Below the pieces are notes generated by a model, which did no database searches, was not told the origin of the DNA, and saw only the letters and a list, made by a program, of their open reading frames with translations. The position numbers were made by a program, and so were the translations under genes. Of a stretch of DNA of 64,000 nt, positions 36,699 to 45,874 are shown piece after piece. The stretch's first letter is position 1; the number at the start of each line of letters is the position of its first letter. The DNA is from Oscillospiraceae bacterium. GTDB taxonomy: Bacteria > Bacillota > Clostridia > Oscillospirales > Acutalibacteraceae. Location of the stretch: assembly GCA_015065845.1 (NCBI GenBank), contig SVPQ01000006.1, forward strand, positions 1 to 64,000, in the 5' to 3' direction.

Positions 36699-39222
36699 CT
36701 GTTTCTACTGAATTTGCTTTCTGAAGATTATACTTCTCAATAGCATTTTCACGCATTTTGTATTTAAGAATTTTACCTGCAGCATTCATTGGGAATGAAT
36801 CTACAAAGTCAATGTATTTTGGTACTTTATGACGAGCCATGTGGTCCATAATGTATTGTTTCATTTCTTCAACAGTCATTGAAACATCTTCTTTAAGAAT
36901 GATACAAGCCATTATTTCTTCGCCATATTGTTCGTCAGGAACACCAATAACCTGAACATCTTTAACATTTTCGTGGGTGTATATAAACTCTTCAATTTCT
37001 TTAGGGTAAATATTTTCACCGCCACGAATAATCATATCTTTAAGTCTGCCGGTAATTCTGTAGTTGCCATCAGGAGTTCTGCAAGCAAGGTCACCAGTGT
37101 GAAGCCAACCATCTTTATCAATAGCGGCAGCAGTTGCTTTAGGCATTTTGTAGTAACCTTTCATAATGTTGTAACCACGGGCAACAAATTCACCGTTTAC
37201 TTCATCAGGACAATCTTCGCCAGTTTCAGGGTCAACAATTTTACATTCAATTTCAGGTAATGCTCTACCAACAGTTGCAACTCTGACATCAAGTGGGTCG
37301 TCAGTTGAACTCATTGTACAACCAGGTGAAGCCTCAGTCTGACCATAAACAATTGTAATTTCTTTCATATTCATTTTGTTAACAACATCCTGCATAACTG
37401 CAATAGGGCAAGGGCTACCTGCCATAATGCCAGTACGCATATATGAAAAGTCTGTTTTCGGGAAGTCAGGGTGCTCTAAAAGAGCAATGAACATTGTAGG
37501 AACACCGTGGAACGCTGTAATTCTTTCGGAATTTATACAAGCAAGTGCCGGTTTTGGTGAGAAGTATGGAAGCGGTAAAATTGTACCACCGTGTGTCATT
37601 GTTGCAGTCATAGCAAGAACCATACCAAAACAGTGGAACATCGGAACCTGAATCATCATTCTGTCAGCAGTAGAAAGGTCCATTCTGTCACCGATATTTT
37701 TACCATTATTAACAATGTTGTAGTGAGTGAGCATAACACCTTTAGGGAAACCAGTTGTACCTGAAGTGTACTGCATATTACAAACATCATTAACATCAAC
37801 TGTAGCAGCTAATCTATAAACCTCTTCTTTTGGTACAGATGGTGCTCTTTTTATAGCATCTTCCCAGGTTAAACAACCTTTTTTCTTGAAACCTACTGTA
37901 ATAACATTTCTTAAGAATGGTAATCTTTTTGAGTGGAGTGGTTCGCCTGGAACTGTGTTTTCGAGTTCAGGGCAGAGTTCACCGATAATTTCATCGTAAT
38001 TTGAATCACGATAACCATCAATCATAATAAGTGTGTGTGTATCAGATTGTTTTAATAAATATTCTGCTTCGTGGATTTTGTAAGCAGTATTCATTGTAAC
38101 AAGAACTGCACCGATTTTTGTAGCAGCCCAGAAAGCGATGTACCATTGTGGCACATTTGTTGCCCACACTGCAACATGGCTACCCGGTTTTACACCAAGA
38201 GAAATAAATGCACGACAACATTCGTCAACATCATCACGGAATTCTGAATAAGTTCTTGTGTAGTCAAGAGTAGTGTATTTGAATGCGTACTGGTCAGGGA
38301 ATTCTTCGACCATTTTGTCGAGCACCTGTGAAAATGTAGCATCAATAAGTGTTTCTTTTTTCCATACATATTTACCGGTATGAGTTTTGTTTGAGTAAAG
38401 TGTTTTCTTTGCTCTTGAAGTGTTACCGAACTGAGCCATAAAACTAACGAAGTGAGAGAAAATAATTTCCATATCGTCAAGTTCAGGCATCCATTTAGGG
38501 TCCCACTCAATTGAAGCAAAACCGTTATAGTTTACAGATGTAAGTGCTAAAACTGCTTCTTCAATAGGGTATTCACCTTCACCTATAAGGCAGTATTTGA
38601 TTTCTCCATCTTCTTTAGTTGCGTCCTTAATGTGAACATGCTTTACATAAGCACCAAGATTTTTAATTGTTGTTTCAGGTTCTTCACCTGCAATAAAATA
38701 CGGTGAATAAAAATCCCAGAGTGCTGCAAGTGAATCACAAGAGAACGTGTTGAGAACTTCAAGTAATTTTGTTGTATCTGAGAAAAGACCTGATGTTTCA
38801 ATGATAATTGTAACATTGTTCTTTTCTGCTTCAGGAATGATTTCAGAAAGTACTGAAATAACTTCTTGTTTTTGTTCTTCAAAAGAAGCACCTGTGTCAG
38901 TTGCTTTAATGCGTACAAAAGGAATGTGAAGTGTAGAAGCAATCTGGAGACATTTGTTAAGTTCTTCCAAAAATGCTTCTCTTTCTTCTTTTGAAGCAGG
39001 ATTTTTAAGTGTATCAATACAAGGAATTCTTAAATTTTTTTCGTAAAGCTCACGAACAGTAGCTTGTGCGGCATTCATATAAAATGCACCGTTTTTTTCT
39101 GTGAATGAGGGGTTGTTTACATTGTGGAGTTCAATTCCGTTAAAACCTTGCGCTGTTGCAATTCTTGTGAAATCTTCCCACAAATAGCCGTGCCAACCTT
39201 TAGTTGAAAAAGAAAGTTTCAT
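36694..39222 (-). CDS. Fusion: N-terminal sugar isomerase-like TIM barrel (about aa 1-265) + acyl-CoA synthetase (AMP-binding, about aa 285-842)
   Basis: N-term MKLSFSTKGWHGYLWEDFTRIATAQGFNGIELHNV...HVHIKDA...GEGEYPI...ASIEWD; C-term MQYTSGTTGFPKGVMLTHYN, IVYGQTEASPG, GYYKMPKAT, GWLHTGDLA, GRLKDMIIRGGENIYPKEIEE, AAGKILKYKMR. Confidence 0.92.
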   Translation of the reverse strand: MKLSFSTKGWHGYLWEDFTRIATAQGFNGIELHNVNNPSFTEKNGAFYMNAAQATVRELYEKNLRIPCIDTLKNPASKEEREAFLEELNKCLQIASTLHIPFVRIKATDTGASFEEQKQEVISVLSEIIPEAEKNNVTIIIETSGLFSDTTKLLEVLNTFSCDSLAALWDFYSPYFIAGEEPETTIKNLGAYVKHVHIKDATKEDGEIKYCLIGEGEYPIEEAVLALTSVNYNGFASIEWDPKWMPELDDMEIIFSHFVSFMAQFGNTSRAKKTLYSNKTHTGKYVWKKETLIDATFSQVLDKMVEEFPDQYAFKYTTLDYTRTYSEFRDDVDECCRAFISLGVKPGSHVAVWATNVPQWYIAFWAATKIGAVLVTMNTAYKIHEAEYLLKQSDTHTLIMIDGYRDSNYDEIIGELCPELENTVPGEPLHSKRLPFLRNVITVGFKKKGCLTWEDAIKRAPSVPKEEVYRLAATVDVNDVCNMQYTSGTTGFPKGVMLTHYNIVNNGKNIGDRMDLSTADRMMIQVPMFHCFGMVLAMTATMTHGGTILPLPYFSPKPALACINSERITAFHGVPTMFIALLEHPDFPKTDFSYMRTGIMAGSPCPIAVMQDVVNKMNMKEITIVYGQTEASPGCTMSSTDDPLDVRVATVGRALPEIECKIVDPETGEDCPDEVNGEFVARGYNIMKGYYKMPKATAAAIDKDGWLHTGDLACRTPDGNYRITGRLKDMIIRGGENIYPKEIEEFIYTHENVKDVQVIGVPDEQYGEEIMACIILKEDVSMTVEEMKQYIMDHMARHKVPKYIDFVDSFPMNAAGKILKYKMRENAIEKYNLQKANSVETA

Positions 39223-39235
39223 TTTTTGTCACCCC

Positions 39236-40642
39236 TTAAATTTCTTCAAAAATAATTTTGTTAATTGCGTTTATATAGGCACGGATACTTGCACCTATAA
39301 TATCTGTTGAAACACCGTTGCCCGAATAGAGTTTGCCATTTGAACGGAGTTTAACGAGTGCAGAACCTGTTGCTTCTCTGCCTTCTGTAACAGAGTGAAT
39401 CTGGAAATCATCAAGTTCGTAGTGGTGACCTACAATTTGTTCAATTGTAGTAAATGCCGCGTCAATAGGACCGTCACCAATGCCGATGGCCTGTTTGTTT
39501 TCGCCATCTTTTTCAAGTGTGATTTGTGCAGATGAAGTAATAATGTTACCTGTATTTATAACATAATCTACTAATTTATAAGCAGGAGTGACCTGAAGTG
39601 CAGTTGTTGCAACAATAGCATCAAGTTCTTTGTTTGAAATTGTCTTTTTACTTGCAACAGATTTAAATCTTTCAAATACTTTTGCACTGTCTTCATCAGA
39701 TAAATCGTAACCTAAATTTTTAACTGCTTTTAAAACAGTTTCCTGTGAATCGTTTTCAGTTAAGTTGAATTCAGATGCAGGTACACTACTTGTGGTTTCT
39801 GTAACTGAAACAATGTGTTTGCCATCTGCGATTTTTGCAACCTGATTTATAATTCTCAAAAATTCGTTGTATTTGAGTGAGCAACAAATATCCAATTTGT
39901 CGCCGTTGTTTCTTATAATGTTTGAAACTGTAACAATAGATGTAATGTTAGCATTGTTTGAAGCACATTTGATTTCTGTTGCACCGTGTGTAACTGCGAG
40001 CATTGCTGAAGCCGCCGCACAACCATTTGTATCTTCACACATAACACCTAAATTAACACTTTCGAGTTCAGGAATTGCTTTGATTGTTTCTTCAATGAAT
40101 TTTATAAATGCGTCAGGGAGCATAGATGCTTCGTTGTCACAGATTGTAATTGTTTTAGCACCTGCTTCAATTGCAGTTTTTATAGTAGCAACTAAAACAT
40201 CGCTTTCTGCTCTTGTTGCGTCAATTGCAACAAATTCAACATCATTGCAAAGTGAAGCAGCTTTCTCAATTAATGTTTTGATAAGCTCAATCATTTTAGG
40301 TGCTTTCTTGTGGCAGGTGTATTCCATACCGACAGGGGAAATAGGGAGTGCTACAGAAAGTCTTGGTTTAGAGGCAGATTTAATTGCATTGTATGTAAGT
40401 TCAACACTTTCAGGAGTTGTACCAACCTGAACACTCATAATACTGTTCTTTAAAAATGCACAAGCGGTTTTTAAAAGAAGTGTGTCTGTTTTTTCATTTT
40501 CAATCGCAGGAAATTCAACAACATCAACATTTGCACTTTCTAAAAGTCGTGCAATTTCAACTTTTTCTTTGAAGCTGAGTGTTGCTTCATTACCTTGTGA
40601 TTTAAGTAAAATTGTACGGTCTGAAATTCTGATTTTGTTCAT
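39236..40642 (-). CDS. LeuA/HMGL-like family protein with alpha-isopropylmalate synthase regulatory domain; catalytic motifs degenerate
   Basis: EKVEIARLLESANVDVVEFPA fold similarity; C-terminal GIGDGPIDAAFTTIEQIVGHHYELDDFQIHSVTEGREATGSALVKL (LeuA_dimer). Motif positions for RDGEQ and HCHND read LLKSQ and MCEDT. Confidence 0.85.
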   Translation of the reverse strand: MNKIRISDRTILLKSQGNEATLSFKEKVEIARLLESANVDVVEFPAIENEKTDTLLLKTACAFLKNSIMSVQVGTTPESVELTYNAIKSASKPRLSVALPISPVGMEYTCHKKAPKMIELIKTLIEKAASLCNDVEFVAIDATRAESDVLVATIKTAIEAGAKTITICDNEASMLPDAFIKFIEETIKAIPELESVNLGVMCEDTNGCAAASAMLAVTHGATEIKCASNNANITSIVTVSNIIRNNGDKLDICCSLKYNEFLRIINQVAKIADGKHIVSVTETTSSVPASEFNLTENDSQETVLKAVKNLGYDLSDEDSAKVFERFKSVASKKTISNKELDAIVATTALQVTPAYKLVDYVINTGNIITSSAQITLEKDGENKQAIGIGDGPIDAAFTTIEQIVGHHYELDDFQIHSVTEGREATGSALVKLRSNGKLYSGNGVSTDIIGASIRAYINAINKIIFEEI

Positions 40643-40715
40643 AACAGTAATCCTTTCAAAAGTATGATTATTATATTGATATGTATTGATTTTTTATTTT
40701 GTGTGGTATCAGGGA

Positions 40716-41000
40716 AAATAAAAAACCTGAGTCAAAGCATAAAAACTTTTGACTCAGGGACGAATTTTAAATAATCCGCGGTACCACCCCGCTTACTGCA
40801 AAAACGCAGTCACTCATTAAGACTCAATTAAGTCCGTAGCCATGGTAACGGGGCAACCGGAACCTCTTACTCACGAAAATTCGCTTCTGAAGTTCTGCTC
40901 TGGAACGAGACCGCACTAATGAAACATATCGGCTCACACCAACCGCCGACTCTCTGAAAAGTTTTACTCAGAAATGCGTAATTCCTTCAATGCATTTATC
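40716..41000 (-). promoter_or_regulatory. T-box riboswitch (apparent Leu specifier CUU) upstream of LeuA-like gene
   Basis: Minus strand GGGGTGGTACCGCGG (40776-40790) T-box sequence; terminator CCTGAGTCAAAAGTTTTTATGCTTTGACTCAGGTTTTT (about 40719-40758); Stem I with AGTA motif, AGAGAGTCGG...GCCGAT, and GAA-CTT specifier (40890-40892 complement) flanked by TTCTG/CAGAA. Confidence 0.93.
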
Positions 41001-41218
41001 AATATGTGAAGTATAATATCACTTGAAATGCTCGTTGTCAAGAGTTTTTTTAAAATAAAAACAAACAAAAGTGTCACTTATCCAACAGAAAATCGAAAAA
41101 TGTTAAAAAACAAGGTTATTATTCCTAAAAAGAACAATTTTCAAGTAAATATATGGTAAAGTTAAATTATTAACAAACAATTGAAATGTTTGTATATTTA
41201 TTGAAATGAGGTATCGTT

Positions 41219-43060
41219 ATGAGAACCACACTTAAAAGAAGACTTTTAAGACTTACTTGCATAAGCGTTGTTGTGGCATCAATGATTGTTACAATAGCGG
41301 CAGAAATCGGGATTTTTTCCTTGTCCAATGCAAATACAAAACAGAATGGTTTAACAGTTACTTCTATTGCAGAAAAGACTTTTAATGAAGAAATTATTTA
41401 TCTTAGTGAATGTCTTTTGGAAGCGGAAGAAAATCTTGAAGGTGACGCAACTTTTGAGAAAGTTTTCTTCCACGGTAAATTTGATGGTTATGATTACAGT
41501 GCGGTTAATGATGTTATAGAATCTGCCAATACCGAATATATGGTAGTTGCACCTTATGTCACAAACGAAGCAGGTGACAATGTAACACTTGTTGCTTTAA
41601 AGCGCGATGATGGAATAATTATAGGTGAATTGGCAGAGGATTATTTCAGTGCAATTTTAGGTGCTTTAAAATTAAATGAAACAGATATAGGTTTTGTTGT
41701 AGATGCAACAGGTAGAATAGTTCTTTCTGCAGATTATGATGTTGATACAACAAACAATAATCTCAATGAAAATTTTGGTTTAGTTAAAGTGACTGAAAAT
41801 TTACAGGTTGCAGAGCCAAGTGTTTCTCAACTTGATTACAACGGTGAGAAAATGACTGTTGCACAGACTGCAGTTTCACAATACGGTTATTCAGTTGTTT
41901 ACGGTACCAGTGAAAACGCTACATACAAACAGGCTATTTCTATAGGTATAGCGTTGATTGTTATTGTTGCTATTCTTTTCTGCCTTGCTTATTGGGTAGG
42001 CCAGTTAATTGCCAAACAAATCGCAACACCTATTGTAAACACAACAAACAGACTTGTTCGTGTTGTTGAAGGTGACTTGCATGGTGAAACTCCTGTTACA
42101 CATCGTGGTGACGAAACTCAGGTGCTTAACGATGCTATGGTTAGTACAATTAAAGATTTTTCTGCTTACATAAAAGATATTGAAAGATTCTTGTCAGAAC
42201 TCAGTGATGGTAACTTAAATGTTACAAGTGATCTTGAATACAATGGTGACTACAGAAAAATCAGAGAATCACTTACTAAAATCCGTAACAATCTCAACAC
42301 TACCATTTCTGGTATTAAAGAAGTAAGTGAACAGGTAGCTTCAGGTTCAGATGCACTTTCTACATCTGCTCAACTTCTTGCACGTAACACTTCACAAGAA
42401 GCGGCAACTCTTGAAGAAATCAGTTCAATGACAAATGATATTGAAACAAATGTCGGTAAAAATGCAAGTGCTACTGTTGAAGCATCCCGACTTCTCAAAA
42501 ATGTAGTTGCTACTGTTGAAACTGGTAGTAGAAAAATGACTGAAATGAAAGAGTCTATGGATGAAATTCAACGCTCATCTGAAGAAATTGAAAAAATTGT
42601 TAAGATGATTGACGATATTGCATTCCAGACAAATATTCTTTCACTTAATGCGGCAGTTGAGGCGGCACGTGCTGGTGCTGCGGGTAAAGGTTTTGCAGTT
42701 GTTGCAGACGAAGTAAGAAACCTTGCAGCAAAATCTGCAGAAGCAGCTAAAAATACAATGGTACTTGTTGAAACAAGTTCCCGTTCAGTTAAACTTGGTG
42801 GCGAATTGACAATTGAAACTGACGAATCACTTAAAGCAATTCACACTTCAATTGGTCAGTTTGCAGGTCTTATGGATGGTATTACAGAATCATCTAAAGA
42901 GCAGGAGGGCGCTATTAAGCAGATTACCTTAGGTATTGAACAACTTGCAAATGCTGTTCAGTCTAACTCTGCTACCGCAGAACAAAGTGCATCTTCTACA
43001 AATGAACTTAACAGACTTGCTGGAACACTTAAAGATGAGGTTGAGCATTTTAATGTTTAA
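41219..43060 (+). CDS. Methyl-accepting chemotaxis protein (Cache-like sensor, HAMP, MCP signal)
   Basis: Two TMs flanking extracellular domain; hairpin tip IDDIAFQTNILSLNAAVEAARAGAAGKGFAVVADEVRNLAAKSAEAAKNT. Confidence 0.93.
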   Translation: MRTTLKRRLLRLTCISVVVASMIVTIAAEIGIFSLSNANTKQNGLTVTSIAEKTFNEEIIYLSECLLEAEENLEGDATFEKVFFHGKFDGYDYSAVNDVIESANTEYMVVAPYVTNEAGDNVTLVALKRDDGIIIGELAEDYFSAILGALKLNETDIGFVVDATGRIVLSADYDVDTTNNNLNENFGLVKVTENLQVAEPSVSQLDYNGEKMTVAQTAVSQYGYSVVYGTSENATYKQAISIGIALIVIVAILFCLAYWVGQLIAKQIATPIVNTTNRLVRVVEGDLHGETPVTHRGDETQVLNDAMVSTIKDFSAYIKDIERFLSELSDGNLNVTSDLEYNGDYRKIRESLTKIRNNLNTTISGIKEVSEQVASGSDALSTSAQLLARNTSQEAATLEEISSMTNDIETNVGKNASATVEASRLLKNVVATVETGSRKMTEMKESMDEIQRSSEEIEKIVKMIDDIAFQTNILSLNAAVEAARAGAAGKGFAVVADEVRNLAAKSAEAAKNTMVLVETSSRSVKLGGELTIETDESLKAIHTSIGQFAGLMDGITESSKEQEGAIKQITLGIEQLANAVQSNSATAEQSASSTNELNRLAGTLKDEVEHFNV

Positions 43061-43081
43061 AAACTATTCTTTTTGTGCATA

Positions 43082-43128
43082 GGAATCCCCTCGATGACAT
43101 TGATGATTGTCATCGAGGGGATGTTTTA
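43082..43128. terminator. Hairpin terminator after MCP
   Basis: ATCCCCTCGATGACATTGATGATTGTCATCGAGGGGATGTTTTATTT. Confidence 0.8.
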
Positions 43129-44910
43129 TTTCAATTCAAAAATTGATGTGTCGTGCTTTTGCATATTTAAAGTTATTACATCTGTTTCATATTCTTTTTC
43201 GTCTGCACCGAAAAGTGATTGGATTTTATACTTTTCTGGTAAGGTGATTTTTACTTCACCATCATTTACAGTGTGAATCCCTAAAAAGCCATTACCACAA
43301 TAAATAACATTATCCTGTGTATTGTAACAGTGAATACCATTTGAAATTAAAATTTCACGGAGTTCATTTTTTTTGTAATATGGTTTTTCGGTAGTTGTTT
43401 CAAGGTATGGTATACTATGTTTTTTACATAATTCAACTGCATTTTTACCACTTTCAGATGGCAGAGGAGCGGTGAATATTGCGTATTTACATTTATGAAG
43501 AATTTTTTCTGCATCTTCAACCATACACAAATGAAATGGAATACCACTGTTGCCCATTTCTGTTCTTGTAATGTTTACAGAGTGACAGAATTCACTTTGT
43601 CTTGGGTTGTTTAAGTAGGCTTTTTCGTCAATAAACATTACAACTTCTGCTTCAGGGAAATTGTCACTGTTTTTGTTTTTGGAAGACTCTGCAATTTCTT
43701 TCATTTTCTTTAAATCTTCCATAATCTCTTTATCTTCATACCATCCACCCCACATATCAAACCACCATACACCAGAGCCTTTTGTTAACTGGTGAATATA
43801 TGCTTTACGAATTGCAGAGAGTGAAAGTTCTTTTGTAGGTGGACCACACCACACAGTTTTATTACCATCATTATCTGTAAGTAAAAGAATATCATCAGGG
43901 TACTTTCCGGGTCTTGAAGCCTGCATTCTTTTTGTGAGGTGTGTTCTTATGTCGCACTCAACAAAATAAAGTTTATTATGAATTTTTAAAGATTCACTTG
44001 CAACCATATCGCCCCAGTCAATGCCTAAAGCTCTGTTGTTATCATAAGCACAGGGTGATGAAAAGAAATCTATAAAAGGTGAGTCTATTATAAATCTTAA
44101 GCCGTGAAGACCAAGAAGAATGTCATTAACAAAAGCATTGTAACCATAAAATGTGCCGACTATCTGCTCGTTATTTAAACATTCTTTTAAAGTCTTTGCA
44201 AAATGTTCAATTGTTCTTGCAGTCATTTCAGAATAAAATTCACCATAATAACTTACAGTTTCATTGAAATCAGGGCTAATCAAATCATTTTTTGTTAACA
44301 AAGTTGTATTTGTTTTACCATATTTTTCTTTTAACCATTTATTGAATTTTTTTAGTCCCATTTCAGAAAATGAACCGGTATAATCAAACGGCATCCATTC
44401 TTGTGTTAGACCACCGCAAAATTGATAGCCCACGATATTATCGGCATAGAAAGAAGAACGGATATGAGAAACAAGCTGTTTTAAAAATGAAGCACCATCA
44501 TTTAAGAATTTATCTGAAAATAAAGATTCTCTGTTACCGCTTGGTGTTTCAACAGTTTCGTATGGGTTATCGTCAATCCAATTTTGAGGCATAGCGATAT
44601 TTATTCTTGGGAAAATCAAAGCATCAGGACATGCTTTTAGTATCTTTCTGACAATACTCTCAAATTCACTGTAATCGGGTTCATCATTTTCAAAAACACC
44701 TGTATAAAAAGGTGAGAAATTTGATGAGGTGTTTATTGACAATTTTGTGAAAGATATGTTTATAAAGAACATCTTGTAGTCATGTTTAATAAAATCCGAA
44801 AATCTGCCACATTCCTCAAAATATGTAGTGTAGGCAAGGGGATAGTGAAGCTTACCATTTACAGATATAAATGGTTTTCCGTTTTTATATTCAATATGAG
44901 TTTTCAGCAT
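43126..44910 (-). CDS. Putative glycoside hydrolase (GH42/clan A-like TIM barrel)
   Basis: FPRINIAMPQNWIDDNP, GYQFCGGLTQEWMPFDYTGSFSEMGLKKFNKWLKEKYG, GTFYGYN, KGSGVWWFDMWGGWYED; C-terminal trimerization-like and beta domain. Confidence 0.65.
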   Translation of the reverse strand: MLKTHIEYKNGKPFISVNGKLHYPLAYTTYFEECGRFSDFIKHDYKMFFINISFTKLSINTSSNFSPFYTGVFENDEPDYSEFESIVRKILKACPDALIFPRINIAMPQNWIDDNPYETVETPSGNRESLFSDKFLNDGASFLKQLVSHIRSSFYADNIVGYQFCGGLTQEWMPFDYTGSFSEMGLKKFNKWLKEKYGKTNTTLLTKNDLISPDFNETVSYYGEFYSEMTARTIEHFAKTLKECLNNEQIVGTFYGYNAFVNDILLGLHGLRFIIDSPFIDFFSSPCAYDNNRALGIDWGDMVASESLKIHNKLYFVECDIRTHLTKRMQASRPGKYPDDILLLTDNDGNKTVWCGPPTKELSLSAIRKAYIHQLTKGSGVWWFDMWGGWYEDKEIMEDLKKMKEIAESSKNKNSDNFPEAEVVMFIDEKAYLNNPRQSEFCHSVNITRTEMGNSGIPFHLCMVEDAEKILHKCKYAIFTAPLPSESGKNAVELCKKHSIPYLETTTEKPYYKKNELREILISNGIHCYNTQDNVIYCGNGFLGIHTVNDGEVKITLPEKYKIQSLFGADEKEYETDVITLNMQKHDTSIFELK

Positions 44911-45030
44911 ATAATCACCCTTTCAACATAATTATGCATATTGTTATCTTTAGTGTCAATAAAAAGTTGACATTTGTGAATTTTTGGTTAAAATAAAAAT
45001 GTAAAATTAAATTTCAAAGGAGTGTTTACT

Positions 45031-45564
45031 ATGGAACTTAAAGGTTCAAAAACAGAAAAGAATTTAATGGAAGCATTTGCAGGTGAAAGTCAGGCAAGAA
45101 ATAAATATACCTATTTTGCTTCTGTTGCTAAAAAAGAAGGCTATCAACAGATTTCTGCTATTTTTGAAGAAACTGCAAATAACGAAAAAGAACACGCAAA
45201 AATGTGGTTCAAGGCTTTAGGTGAATTAAGTGATACAGTTCATAATCTCGCAAAAGCTGCAGAGGGCGAAAACTACGAGTGGACTGATATGTATGACCGC
45301 TTTGCTAAAGAAGCTGAAGAAGAAGGCTTTTTCGATTTAGCAGAAAAATTCAGAAAAGTTGGCGAAATTGAAAAAGCTCACGAAGAACGCTACAGAGCGT
45401 TATTAAAAAATATTGAGATGCAACAGGTGTTTGAAAAAGCAGAAGAAACAATGTGGGAATGCAGAAACTGCGGTCATCTTGTAATGGGTAAAAAAGCACC
45501 AGAAATCTGTCCTGTATGTGCACATCCACAAAGTTACTTTGAGGTTAGAAAAGAGAATTATTGA
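45031..45564 (+). CDS. Rubrerythrin
   Basis: Ferritin-like [25 protein letters not shown]...[13 protein letters not shown] and rubredoxin-like [40 protein letters not shown] before ATG 45031. Confidence 0.95.
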   Translation: MELKGSKTEKNLMEAFAGESQARNKYTYFASVAKKEGYQQISAIFEETANNEKEHAKMWFKALGELSDTVHNLAKAAEGENYEWTDMYDRFAKEAEEEGFFDLAEKFRKVGEIEKAHEERYRALLKNIEMQQVFEKAEETMWECRNCGHLVMGKKAPEICPVCAHPQSYFEVRKENY

Positions 45565-45569
45565 TTTTT

Positions 45570-45724
45570 AGGAACCTGGAATTAGAAACTAGGAACTAGG
45601 TTATAACAGAAACTTCGTCTTGTCATTTTTAGTTGGTATTTAACCCGATTTAAAATGGTAGGGCGAATTTGTTTTTTTGCGAAGTCCTGATTCCTGATTC
45701 CTAGTTCCTGTTTCTTGATATCTG
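45570..45724. repeat. Composite heptad/palindrome intergenic element (diverged core)
   Basis: ggaacct ggaatta gaaacta ggaacta gg; core about 45613-45667 (TTCGTCTTGTCATTTTTAGTT...TTTAAAATGGTAGGGCGAA); right arm cctgattcctgattcctagttcctgtttc. Confidence 0.88.
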
Positions 45725-45874
45725 TTTTCAAAAAATTTACAATTTTACACAAAATACCAATATATAATGCCCTAAATATTGTTGACATCATTATACAATT
45801 ATGTTAAAATTTATCTAAATGTAGTCTTATGACTATAAATATGTATAAAGAAAATAAAGACGGGGGCTTTGCTC

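Noticed and set aside
38190-39017. Minus-strand ORFs 38190-38519 and 38643-39017 in an alternative frame of the fusion gene
   Set aside because: Overlap the AMP-binding/TIM fusion in another frame, without recognisable domains.
39867-40430. 187-aa plus-strand ORF opposite the LeuA-like gene
   Set aside because: Ser/Val/Ile-rich antisense shadow; the minus frame carries the LeuA_dimer motif and T-box leader.
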